NCBI GenBank assembly: GCA_964611345.1
Contig: CAZSYU010000022.1
Span: forward strand, 1-52,306
DNA: 52,306 nucleotides
Origin: JALZVT01 sp964611345
Lineage (GTDB): Bacteria > Pseudomonadota > Gammaproteobacteria > Pseudomonadales > Azotimanducaceae
Reading direction: 5' to 3'
Shown: piece after piece, positions 33,681 through 40,783 of the stretch
How the letters are laid out: every line of letters starts with the position of its first letter
How positions within the stretch are numbered: the first letter of the stretch is position 1
Notes under the pieces: generated by a model
Seen by the model: the letters and a program-made list of their open reading frames with translations, nothing else
Told to the model about the DNA's origin: nothing
The model's database searches: none
Made by a program: the position numbers and the translations under genes

Positions 33681-33900
33681 GGCTGTGCTCGATGTGCGCA
33701 ACATGCTGTGCCCCATGCCGGTCATCAAAACCGGCGAGCGCGTTGCAGACCTTCCCCCAGGTAGTGAGCTGACCATACACGCCACCGACCCGGGCACCCT
33801 GCACGATGTCCCGGCCTGGTGTCGGGTCCATGGGCATACCGTACTGGCCACCGAGGCCGACGGTCGCGAGATTACCGTGCGAATCCGGGTAGAGACTTAA
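33673..33900 (+). CDS. TusA-family sulfur carrier
   Basis: A 75-residue TusA-like protein. The active-site motif is LCPMPVIKTGERVADL with the sulfur-accepting cysteine at residue 13, followed by the usual beta-alpha fold (LTIHATDPGTLHDVPAWC, then VLATEADGREITVRIRV). TusA proteins carry persulfide sulfur to thiolation enzymes. The start overlaps the PP-loop gene by eight bases, so the two are almost surely co-translated, and this is its probable sulfur donor. E. coli tusA stands alone, so this may be a dedicated second carrier. Confidence 0.9.
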   Translation: MSEAVLDVRNMLCPMPVIKTGERVADLPPGSELTIHATDPGTLHDVPAWCRVHGHTVLATEADGREITVRIRVET

Positions 33901-33917
33901 CAGGCACTTGAACCGCA

Positions 33918-33956
33918 CAGAGTCGCAGGGTTAGGGTGTACCCGCTGCAGACTCTG
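33918..33956. other. Long imperfect hairpin after the TusA-like gene
   Basis: CAGAGTC-GCAG pairs with CTGC-A-GACTCTG, giving an eleven-base-pair stem with one bulged A and a 16-nt central region that can pair further (GGGT with ACCC). No U-tract follows, so it is either a Rho-dependent or 3'-protecting structure, or an operator. Confidence 0.6.
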
Positions 33957-34025
33957 GGGAAGAGCTGCAGCACAGGACACTTGAACATTCCTTGGATTTG
34001 CCCAACGCATTCCACCCGCAAAACG

Positions 34026-34042
34026 CGCACCAAAAAGGCGCA
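34026..34042. promoter_or_regulatory. NtrC enhancer site upstream of glnA
   Basis: CGCACC, five A residues, GGCGCA. This fits the NtrC consensus TGCACC-N5-GGTGCA with one mismatch in each arm. It lies about 130 bp upstream of the sigma54 -24 element, the usual enhancer distance, and NtrC is encoded downstream at 37796-39262. Confidence 0.65.
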
Positions 34043-34116
34043 TTTTGCTGCCATTCGCCCAATTTGGGTGCGTGCAGGGGTGCACTCGTGGGCAGCAACC
34101 AGGCCTATGGCAAGTA

Positions 34117-34129
34117 AATCAGGCGGTTG
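34117..34129. promoter_or_regulatory. Possible IHF site between enhancer and promoter
   Basis: AATCAGGCGGTTG matches the IHF core WATCAANNNNTTR at all but one defined position. It lies between the NtrC site and the sigma54 promoter, where a DNA bend would help contact. Confidence 0.35.
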
Positions 34130-34154
34130 CCGGGCGCGGCCCATTGGCTGCGAG

Positions 34155-34169
34155 TGGCACATTAATTGC
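34155..34169 (+). promoter_or_regulatory. Sigma54 (RpoN) promoter of glnA
   Basis: TGGCAC-N5-TTGC, the canonical -24/-12 element, 71 bp upstream of the glnA start. The invariant GG and GC are at the correct ten-base spacing. Expression should require RpoN and phosphorylated NtrC under nitrogen limitation. Confidence 0.85.
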
Positions 34170-34239
34170 TCTCTACATCACACAGAGAGCTGAAGCTACG
34201 AACAACAACTATTAAACATCTGAGGAGAAGGGCACACCG

Positions 34240-35652
34240 ATGTCAGATAACACTCTAAAAATGATTGCGGACAACGACGTTAAGTGGGTTGACCTGCGCT
34301 TTACCGACCCGAAGGGCAAAGAGCAGCACACCACAGTGCCTGCCGCCAATATCGACGCCGAAACACTCAGCAACGGCTTCATGTTTGATGGCTCCTCCAT
34401 CTCTGGCTGGAAGAGCATCAACGAGTCCGACATGATCCTCATGCCTGACGATGACACCTGCGTCATGGACCCGTTCCGCGACGATGCCACCCTTATTCTG
34501 CGCTGCGACATCGTCGAGCCTGCCACCATGGAGCCCTACGACCGCGACCCACGCTCAATCGCGAAGCGCGCCGAGGCGTACCTGAATTCTTCGGGCATGG
34601 GCGACACCGCCTACTTTGGCCCCGAAAACGAGTTTTTCGTGTTCGATGACGTGCGCTGGCAAAACGAAATGAGTGGTGCCTCGTACTCAATCAATGCCGA
34701 AGAAGCGGCCTGGGAATCAAACGCTGAATTCGAAGGCGGCAACCTGGGTCACCGGCCTGGTGTTAAGGGCGGTTACTTCCCGGTACCTCCGGTCGACTCA
34801 TCTATGGATCTACGTGGTGCGATGTGTTCCGCGATGGAAGCCATGGGTCTGAAAATTGAAGTGCATCACCACGAGGTGGCTACCGCCAACCAAAATGAAA
34901 TTGGCGCACGCTTTAACACGCTGGTGAAAAAGGCTGACGAAGTACAGATCTACAAGTACTGCGTACACAACGTTGCCAACGCGTATGGTAAAACGGCGAC
35001 CTTTATGCCGAAGCCGCTGGTCGGCGACAACGGCAACGGCATGCACGTGCACCAGTCAATTTCCAAGGGCGGCGAAAACCTGTTCCATGGTGATTCTTAC
35101 GCAGGCTTGTCTGAAGCCGCGCTGTACTACATTGGCGGCATCATCAAGCACGCGAAAGCCATCAACGCGTTTGGTAATGCTTCAACTAACAGCTACAAGC
35201 GCCTGGTACCTGGCTTCGAAGCACCGGTAATGCTCGCGTACTCTGCACGCAACCGCTCTGCCTCCATACGTATTCCTTACGTGCAAGGTGGCAGTCCACG
35301 CGCTTACCGGATAGAAGTGCGCTTCCCTGACAGCACCGGCAACCCGTACCTGACCTTTGCGGCCATGCTGATGGCGGGCCTCGACGGCATCGCCAACAAG
35401 CTGCATCCCGGCGAGTCATTCGACAAAGATCTGTACGAGCTGCCCCCTGAGGAGCTCGCAGGTGTGCCCACCGTCGCCGCAAGTCTTGGCGAAGCGCTGG
35501 ATGCCCTCGATGCCGATCGCGAGTTCCTGAAGGCAGGCGGGGTGTTCACCGATAGCGCCATCGATGGCTACATAGAGCTCAAGCGCGAAGAGGTGGATCG
35601 CCTGAATCAGGCCACTCATCCGGTTGAATTCGATATGTATTACAGCTGTTAA
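34240..35652 (+). CDS. glnA: Glutamine synthetase, type I
   Basis: A 470-residue GlnA that joins ammonia to glutamate using ATP. Signatures include MFDGSSISGWKSINESDM near residue 48, the Mg-binding GPENEFFVFD, HHHEVATANQNEIG and KPLVGDNGNGMHVHQS. The adenylylation tyrosine is Tyr399 in DLYELPPEE, so activity is probably controlled by GlnE. GAGGAG precedes the ATG. A sigma54 promoter and an NtrC site lie upstream and a rho-independent terminator downstream, so glnA can be transcribed alone or with ntrBC. A 7-bp inverted repeat (AGCTGTT/AACAGCT, 35644-35661) spans the stop. Confidence 0.98.
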   Translation: MSDNTLKMIADNDVKWVDLRFTDPKGKEQHTTVPAANIDAETLSNGFMFDGSSISGWKSINESDMILMPDDDTCVMDPFRDDATLILRCDIVEPATMEPYDRDPRSIAKRAEAYLNSSGMGDTAYFGPENEFFVFDDVRWQNEMSGASYSINAEEAAWESNAEFEGGNLGHRPGVKGGYFPVPPVDSSMDLRGAMCSAMEAMGLKIEVHHHEVATANQNEIGARFNTLVKKADEVQIYKYCVHNVANAYGKTATFMPKPLVGDNGNGMHVHQSISKGGENLFHGDSYAGLSEAALYYIGGIIKHAKAINAFGNASTNSYKRLVPGFEAPVMLAYSARNRSASIRIPYVQGGSPRAYRIEVRFPDSTGNPYLTFAAMLMAGLDGIANKLHPGESFDKDLYELPPEELAGVPTVAASLGEALDALDADREFLKAGGVFTDSAIDGYIELKREEVDRLNQATHPVEFDMYYSC

Positions 35653-35711
35653 ACAACAGCTAAATACTTATTACACATCGAGTACCACATAAGGTGGGTA
35701 CAAGATGCTAT

Positions 35712-35740
35712 AAAAAGCCTCGGAACCCCGGGGCTTTTTT
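35712..35740 (+). terminator. Rho-independent terminator of glnA
   Basis: An eight-base-pair stem (AGCCTCGG with CCGGGGCT, one G-U pair), a four-base loop and a run of T residues, about 60 bp after the glnA stop. Confidence 0.85.
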
Positions 35741-35773
35741 GTTTGTCCAACAAACATCACAACCGCTGAGATT

Positions 35774-36388
35774 ATGATGCACAGCACAACGACCGACTCA
35801 TCGACTCACTTATCTATGCGAGCCGCCGCTTTGCCACTGCTGGCACTGGCACTTGTTGGCTCGCTCAGCCTGCCTGTCAGTGCGGCGATCTATCGCACCG
35901 TTGATGCCGCGGGGAACGTGACCTATACCGACCAGCCACCCCCGGGAGCGACCACCACAGATACCGGCATAGTCACCGAACAAGTAGAGGTCAAGGCCCC
36001 CAACACCTTCGATAAACCCCAGCCCGAGGCCGCCTACGAGCCCTGGCTGCCAGACGCCGAAGACGCCACCACCGTTGGCTATCAAAGCCTGCAAATAACC
36101 AGCCCGAGTCACGACGCCTCCATTCGCGAGAACGCAGGAAATGTGGTCGTGAGCGGCGATCTTCAACCCGGCCTGCAGAGCGGTGATGCGCTCCATGTCG
36201 AACTGGATGGCGCACTTGACCCCAACCCTGTGGATGGTGCCCAGGTGCAACTGACCAATGTGCCGCGCGGTACCCATCGTATTCGGATGGTCGTACTGGG
36301 CAGCGATGGCGAGCGCAAAATTGAGAGCAAAGAACAGGTCTTTCACCTGCAGCGCTACTCCGTGAACTTTAACCGCGCCAACAACTAA
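35774..36388 (+). CDS. DUF4124-domain periplasmic protein
   Basis: A 204-residue exported protein. After a hydrophobic signal segment (MRAAALPLLALALVGSLSLP, from residue 15) comes a DUF4124 domain, IYRTVDAAGNVTYTDQPPPG. A Pro-rich linker and a C-terminal beta-rich segment follow (QITSPSHDASIRENAGNVVVSG to the end), perhaps an Ig-like fold. DUF4124 genes commonly sit between glnA and ntrB in gammaproteobacteria, though their role is not known to me. The start may be ATG 35774, 35777 or 35816; the last places the signal peptide at the very N-terminus. Confidence 0.85.
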   Translation: MMHSTTTDSSTHLSMRAAALPLLALALVGSLSLPVSAAIYRTVDAAGNVTYTDQPPPGATTTDTGIVTEQVEVKAPNTFDKPQPEAAYEPWLPDAEDATTVGYQSLQITSPSHDASIRENAGNVVVSGDLQPGLQSGDALHVELDGALDPNPVDGAQVQLTNVPRGTHRIRMVVLGSDGERKIESKEQVFHLQRYSVNFNRANN

Positions 36389-36412
36389 CCGGTTCGGCAC
36401 TGCGAGACCCCA

Positions 36413-36435
36413 GCACGGGCGCCAACGCCCGGTGC
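36413..36435. other. GC-rich hairpin after the DUF4124 gene
   Basis: GCAC-GGGCG, loop CCAA, CGCCC-G-GTGC: nine base pairs with one bulged G. The U-tract is missing (TACACTTT follows), so this is a weak or Rho-assisted terminator at best. Confidence 0.5.
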
Positions 36436-36452
36436 TACACTTTCCCAGCATT

Positions 36453-36469
36453 CGCACTATAATGGTGCA
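36453..36469. promoter_or_regulatory. NtrC site overlapping a -10 element upstream of ntrB
   Basis: CGCACT-ATAAT-GGTGCA fits the NtrC consensus, with a perfect right arm. The bases TATAAT (36458-36463) inside it form a perfect sigma70 -10 box. NtrC bound here would block this promoter, the autoregulation known for the E. coli glnL promoter. A good -35 is not visible. Confidence 0.65.
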
Positions 36470-36504
36470 TACCCCGGGATGAGAACCCCGCGCTCGCTAT
36501 CATA

Positions 36505-36529
36505 GTTTATTCTCTCCGTGAGAGTAAAC
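36505..36529. other. Ten-base-pair hairpin in the ntrB leader
   Basis: GTTTATTCTC, loop TCCGT, GAGAGTAAAC: ten consecutive pairs with one G-U wobble. It starts about 42 bp after the -10 box, so it would lie in the ntrB mRNA leader. No T-run follows. Confidence 0.6.
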
Positions 36530-36621
36530 ACTTACTAACGTCCGATATTCAGTCGCCGAATGCTGGTCCGGTTGTTGCAGGGACACGGGGTAGACACGAT
36601 CTCTTAACCCGGACGCCGTTA

Positions 36622-37761
36622 ATGCCAGCCGATGCCACAAACTGCTCAGACACCTGCAACCCGGCAAGCCCTGTCGCCGCGGCGCTGCCGGCGGGTATCG
36701 ATCTGCTGCTGCACCAGCAAACGGGCATCTTGCTGGTGGATGCCGGGCTGCGCATTGTTTATCTGAACGAGGCCGCCGAGGTGCTGTTTCAAGCCAGTTT
36801 AAGCCGCAGCCGAGGTGAGCCGCTGGCGTCGATTATTCATGCGGGCACCCACAACGAGTCGGGCGCTGAACTCACCAAGGCACTGGCCGCCGCCCAGCCC
36901 TTCACTCAGCGCGAGGGTCACATCGAAGTGCTTGGCGTTGGTCCGCTCACCGTCGATTACTCCGTAACCCCAATCGCCGAACCGGCCCCCGGTTATCTGT
37001 TGCTCGAATTTCAACCCCTCGACCGCAAACTCAACATCGGTCGCGAAGACCAGCGCTTGAGCAACCAGGAAACCACCCGCATGTTGATTCGCGGCATGGC
37101 CCACGAGGTGAAGAACCCGCTGGGAGGCATTCGCGGCTCAGCCCAGTTGCTCGAGGCGGAGTTAACGGAACCTCACTTGAAGGAATACACCCAGGTGGTG
37201 ATCGACGAGGCGGATCGCCTGCGCAATTTGGTCGACCGCCTGCTCGGACCCAATCAACCCCCGAACTTTAAGCCCATCAACATTCACCGGGTGCTTGAAC
37301 ATGTAGTGCGCGTGAGTTTTGCGGAATGGGAAACACCACCCCAGATTGAGCGCGCCTACGACCCAAGCATTCCGCACCTTGAGGGCGACTACGAACAGTT
37401 AGTGCAGGCATTTTTAAACGTGATCCGCAATGCTCTGCAAGCACTGCGTGAACACGTCCATGCCACCGATCAAACCAGCCCGACCCTTGTGCTGCGCAGC
37501 CAAACCCTGCGCCGCTTCACCATTGGCAACAACCACCATCGACTGGTGGTGCGCATCGATTTTGAAGACAACGGACCAGGTATTCCAACGGACATTGCTG
37601 ACAAACTGTTTTTCCCAATGATCAGCGGCCGGCCCGACGGCTCTGGCCTTGGGCTTGCCATTACCCAAAACATCATCAGCCAACACCGTGGCCTGATTGC
37701 CGTCGACAGCGAACCGGGCCAAACCCGGTTCTCTGTGTATTTACCTTTGGAGCAGCCTTGA
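36622..37761 (+). CDS. glnL: Nitrogen regulation sensor kinase NtrB (GlnL)
   Basis: A 379-residue soluble histidine kinase. An N-terminal PAS domain (LLHQQTGILLVDAGLRIVYLNE) precedes the H-box HEVKNPLGGIRGSAQLLEAE with the phosphorylated His161. The N-box (NVIRNALQALRE), G1 (DNGPGIP) and G2 (GSGLGLAITQNI) follow. It phosphorylates NtrC when nitrogen is low and dephosphorylates it with PII when nitrogen is high. The stop lies in a small hairpin (AGCAGC/GCTGCT, 37751-37767) and is followed by two more in-frame stops; ntrC begins 34 bp later. Confidence 0.96.
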   Translation: MPADATNCSDTCNPASPVAAALPAGIDLLLHQQTGILLVDAGLRIVYLNEAAEVLFQASLSRSRGEPLASIIHAGTHNESGAELTKALAAAQPFTQREGHIEVLGVGPLTVDYSVTPIAEPAPGYLLLEFQPLDRKLNIGREDQRLSNQETTRMLIRGMAHEVKNPLGGIRGSAQLLEAELTEPHLKEYTQVVIDEADRLRNLVDRLLGPNQPPNFKPINIHRVLEHVVRVSFAEWETPPQIERAYDPSIPHLEGDYEQLVQAFLNVIRNALQALREHVHATDQTSPTLVLRSQTLRRFTIGNNHHRLVVRIDFEDNGPGIPTDIADKLFFPMISGRPDGSGLGLAITQNIISQHRGLIAVDSEPGQTRFSVYLPLEQP

Positions 37762-37795
37762 GCTGCTTAATGAACAGCCCTGAGAGGTCAAAACA

Positions 37796-39262
37796 ATGAA
37801 CAGCGTTGCCACCGCCAGCGAAGACATTTGGATCGTGGATGACGATCGATCCATTCGTTGGGTGCTCGAAAAAGCAATGGAACGCCATAACCTGCCCTGC
37901 AAGAGTTTTGACTCGGCAGACGCAGCGATGCAGGCACTAAACACCAACAGTGCCGACAAGCCTGCGGTGGTGGTTACCGACGTACGCATGCCAGGCATGG
38001 ACGGTTTTGAATTTCTGGATGAGCTGGCCAAACGCGAGCTCTGTCCCGTTATCGTGATGACCGCCCATTCCGATCTCGACAGCGCGGTGACTTCATACCA
38101 GGGCGGCGCGTTCGAATACCTGCCAAAGCCATTCGACGTTAACGAGGCCGTTGCCGTTGTCGAGCGCGCCCGGGCGCAAAACACCCAGAATCGCATTGAC
38201 GCCGCGGCCGCCGAACAGGTGGCTACTGCCGGCGACACACCCGCAGAAGGTATGGCGCCAGCAGGCATCATTGGTCAGGCGCCAGCCATGCAAGACGTGT
38301 ACAGAGCCATCGGCCGTCTCGCCGGTTCCAGTATTACCGTACTCATCAATGGCGAATCAGGCAGTGGTAAAGAACTGGTGGCGCGCGCACTCCACACCCA
38401 CAGCCCCAGAAAAAGTGCACCCTTTGTCGCCCTTAACATGGCAGCCATTCCCAGCGAGCTCGTCGAAAGTGAATTGTTCGGCCACGAAAAAGGCGCCTTC
38501 ACCGGCGCCACTGGCCAGCGCATCGGCCGCTTCGAGCAGGCCGACGGCGGCACCCTGTTTCTCGATGAAATAGGCGACATGCCAGCACCTATGCAAACCC
38601 GGTTACTGCGCGTGCTGGAAGACGGACAGTTTTTTCGGGTGGGGGGGCGAACACCAGTACAGGTTGACGTGCGCGTCATTGCTGCGACCCACCAAAATCT
38701 TGAGGAGCGCGTAAGGGCTGGTGCATTTCGGGAAGATCTGTTTCACCGGCTGAACGTCATTCGTTTGCTACTGCCAAAACTCTCTGACCGGCGCGGCGAT
38801 ATTCCGTTACTCGCCCAGCACTTTCTGGAAGCCGCGAGCCGCGAGTTGGGTGGTGAGCCCAAGATAGTCAGCGACGAAGCCATGCAGTATTTGGCCAATC
38901 TGAGTTGGCCCGGCAACGTGCGACAACTGGAGAATACCTGCCGCTGGCTAACCGTAATGGCGAGCGGCCGCGAAATTGGGCTGGCCGATTTACCCCCCGA
39001 TTTACTGGGCGAGGACGCTCCAGTGACAACCGGCAATAGCTGGCAACAAATGCTCGCGGTGTGGGCTGCTGAGCAGTTGCAGACTGCAAGCGCAGAAGCG
39101 CCCGTGCTCGATGAAGCGTTACCAATTTTCGAGCGCACCATGATCGAAGCGGCATTGCAGCAAACCAGTGGCCGCAAACGTGACGCCGCAGTGCTGCTGG
39201 GTTGGGGCCGCAACACCCTCACCCGCAAAATTAAAGAGCTGGGAATGGCCGATAGCACGTAA
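37796..39262 (+). CDS. glnG: Nitrogen regulation response regulator NtrC (GlnG)
   Basis: A 488-residue sigma54 activator. The receiver domain carries the acidic DDD pocket near residue 15, the phosphorylated Asp62 in VTDVRMPGMDG and a lysine in YLPKPFDVNE. The AAA+ domain has Walker A GESGSGKELVARALH near 187 and the sigma54-contacting GAFTGA near 237. The C-terminal Fis-type helix-turn-helix is KRDAAVLLGWGRNTLTRKIKEL. An eight-residue N-terminal extension and an Ala/Gly-rich linker make it slightly longer than E. coli NtrC. It should bind the sites at 34026 and 36453. Confidence 0.97.
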   Translation: MNSVATASEDIWIVDDDRSIRWVLEKAMERHNLPCKSFDSADAAMQALNTNSADKPAVVVTDVRMPGMDGFEFLDELAKRELCPVIVMTAHSDLDSAVTSYQGGAFEYLPKPFDVNEAVAVVERARAQNTQNRIDAAAAEQVATAGDTPAEGMAPAGIIGQAPAMQDVYRAIGRLAGSSITVLINGESGSGKELVARALHTHSPRKSAPFVALNMAAIPSELVESELFGHEKGAFTGATGQRIGRFEQADGGTLFLDEIGDMPAPMQTRLLRVLEDGQFFRVGGRTPVQVDVRVIAATHQNLEERVRAGAFREDLFHRLNVIRLLLPKLSDRRGDIPLLAQHFLEAASRELGGEPKIVSDEAMQYLANLSWPGNVRQLENTCRWLTVMASGREIGLADLPPDLLGEDAPVTTGNSWQQMLAVWAAEQLQTASAEAPVLDEALPIFERTMIEAALQQTSGRKRDAAVLLGWGRNTLTRKIKELGMADST

Positions 39263-39312
39263 ACTGTCGCTTTCAGCCACCACTCGCCAACGCCGTTTGG
39301 CAGGAATCGCCA

Positions 39313-39780
39313 TTGCCGTTTCAAGTTGCACTCTTTGAACCCGAGATTCCGCCTAACACCGGCAATATTATGCGGCTGTGTGCAAATACAGGTTGCCAAC
39401 TGCACCTGATTGAACCACTGGGTTTCAGCCTCGATGAGCGCCGCTTACGCCGCGCCGGACTCGACTACCGCGAGTACGCTGAGGTCACTGTGCACAAAGA
39501 CTACGCCGGGTTCCTTCACGCCATTGCAAGCCACCGGCTGTGGGCATTCACCACCCACGGCAGCACACCGCTACAAAGTGTCGAACTCAAAGCCAACGAT
39601 GTACTGCTGTTTGGGCCGGAAGGCCGCGGCCTGGGTGAACAACTGCTGGCAACCCTGCAACCCAGCCAGCGCGTGCGCCTGCCCATGCAACCGAATTCCC
39701 GCAGTCTGAACCTGGCCAATGCGGTCGCCGTAGCCGTCTACGAAGGCTGGCGCCAACTCGACTTCATCGGCGGTGTTTAG
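39313..39780 (+). CDS. trmL: tRNA (cytidine(34)-2'-O)-methyltransferase TrmL
   Basis: A 155-residue SPOUT methyltransferase that modifies the wobble base of two leucine tRNAs. It starts at TTG 39313 with AGGA about seven bases upstream; no ATG fits. Family features are FEPEIPPNTGNIMRLCANTG near residue 8, LLFGPEGRGLGEQLL near 96 and the knot-forming RLPMQPNSRSLNLANAVAVA near 119-138. Its 3' end overlaps that of secB on the other strand by four bases. Confidence 0.95.
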   Translation: MPFQVALFEPEIPPNTGNIMRLCANTGCQLHLIEPLGFSLDERRLRRAGLDYREYAEVTVHKDYAGFLHAIASHRLWAFTTHGSTPLQSVELKANDVLLFGPEGRGLGEQLLATLQPSQRVRLPMQPNSRSLNLANAVAVAVYEGWRQLDFIGGV

Positions 39781-40229
39781 TGCCTTGGGGTCTCGGTATT
39801 GGCTTTTTCCGCCTCAGCCTGGACCGCCTGGGCGTACACCGCATCAAAGTTCACCGGCGCTATGTGCAGCGCCGGAAAGCCACCCTTCACCATTAAGGAA
39901 TCAATCTGTTCGCGCACGTAAGGGAACAGAATGTTTGGGCACATTGTGGCCAACAGCTGTTTTTGTTGCTCGGGCTCAAAACCTGCCACCAAAAACACGC
40001 CACTCTGGGTCACTTCGACAATCATCGAGGTGAGCTCATCGTCGGTTTTTGTAGTTACCGTGATGCGCAGATCAACTTCAAACCGTTCATCGGCCAGCGC
40101 TCGCGTTGTGGTGTTTAAATCGAGCTTTACCTGCGGCTTCCATTGCTGCGCAAAAATTTGTGGCGCTTGGGGCGATTCGAACGACACGTCTTTGACGTAA
40201 ATGCGTTCGAGATTGAGTTGGCTAGCCAT
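39777..40229 (-). CDS. secB: Protein-export chaperone SecB
   Basis: A 150-residue SecB, the homotetrameric chaperone that keeps preproteins unfolded and hands them to SecA. The family pattern LERIYVKDVSFESPQAPQIF is followed by FEVDLRITVTTK, EVTQSGVFLVAGF and TMCPNILFPYVREQIDSLMVKGGFPALHIAPVNFDAVYAQ, with an acidic C-terminus. It lies directly after the yibN-like rhodanese gene (3 bp). In E. coli grxC lies between the two; here it is absent. Confidence 0.97.
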   Translation of the reverse strand: MASQLNLERIYVKDVSFESPQAPQIFAQQWKPQVKLDLNTTTRALADERFEVDLRITVTTKTDDELTSMIVEVTQSGVFLVAGFEPEQQKQLLATMCPNILFPYVREQIDSLMVKGGFPALHIAPVNFDAVYAQAVQAEAEKANTETPRH

Positions 40230-40232
40230 GCC

Positions 40233-40652
40233 TTAAGAGCCCTTAACAACGGGTAAGTTTTGATTGCGCCATTCGAGTATGCCGCCAGTCAGCCGCGCGA
40301 CATTCTCAAAACCTGCCTTGCGCAACGTGGTGCCCACGGCACCAGAGTGCTGGCCCATCTTGCAGGCCAACACCAGGGTCTTGTCTTTGTGTTTTTCAAG
40401 TTCACTTTTCCGCGTCTCTATCGCGGTGTGCGGAATGTTGATCGCACCAACAATATGCCCAGCCTCAAACTCTTTGGAGTCGCGCACATCAACCACAATG
40501 GCGCCGTCTTTGTTAACCAAATTCACCAGTTGCTGGGCCGACACGCTGCGCCCACCCCGGCGCAGCTCGTTGCTAATAAACAAGCCCAACAGCGCCACGA
40601 AGGTGCCCACCAACAGGGGGTGATTGCCGATAAATTCAAAAAGCTGCGCCAT
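40233..40652 (-). CDS. Membrane-anchored rhodanese-like protein (YibN-like)
   Basis: A 139-residue protein starting at ATG 40652. One N-terminal membrane span (PLLVGTFVALLGLFISNEL, about 12-30) anchors a cytoplasmic rhodanese domain: AIVVDVRDSKEFEAGHIVGAINIP, then LVLACKMGQHSGAVGTTLRKAGF with the catalytic cysteine in ACKMGQ near residue 99. The six-residue loop after the cysteine fits a sulfurtransferase. The position between gpmI (divergent) and secB matches E. coli yibN. The physiological substrate is unknown. Confidence 0.9.
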   Translation of the reverse strand: MAQLFEFIGNHPLLVGTFVALLGLFISNELRRGGRSVSAQQLVNLVNKDGAIVVDVRDSKEFEAGHIVGAINIPHTAIETRKSELEKHKDKTLVLACKMGQHSGAVGTTLRKAGFENVARLTGGILEWRNQNLPVVKGS

Positions 40653-40783
40653 AGATTGTGCTTTGCCACCTCTCGAGCGCCAAACCTCACCAATGCAGTG
40701 GGCAGGCCGTCGCAATTTCAGGGAGCGCGGATTATACACATCCCGCGTTCTGGTAAAGTTAGCCCATAGCCTAGAGGTTCAAC

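Larger units (their letters stand above)
33901..34239. other. Regulatory region between the TusA-like gene and glnA
   Basis: This stretch has no gene. It holds, in order: a long hairpin (33918-33956), a repeated CACTTGAAC string (about 33905 and 33979), an NtrC-like enhancer site (34026-34042), a possible extra half-site GGTGCA (34079-34084), an IHF-like site (34117-34129), the sigma54 promoter (34155-34169), and a GAGGAG ribosome-binding site before the glnA start. Confidence 0.7.

Noticed and set aside
33901..34239. A glutamine or other riboswitch before glnA
   Set aside because: The predicted sigma54 start lies only about 60 bp before the gene, leaving too short a leader, and no known aptamer pattern is visible.
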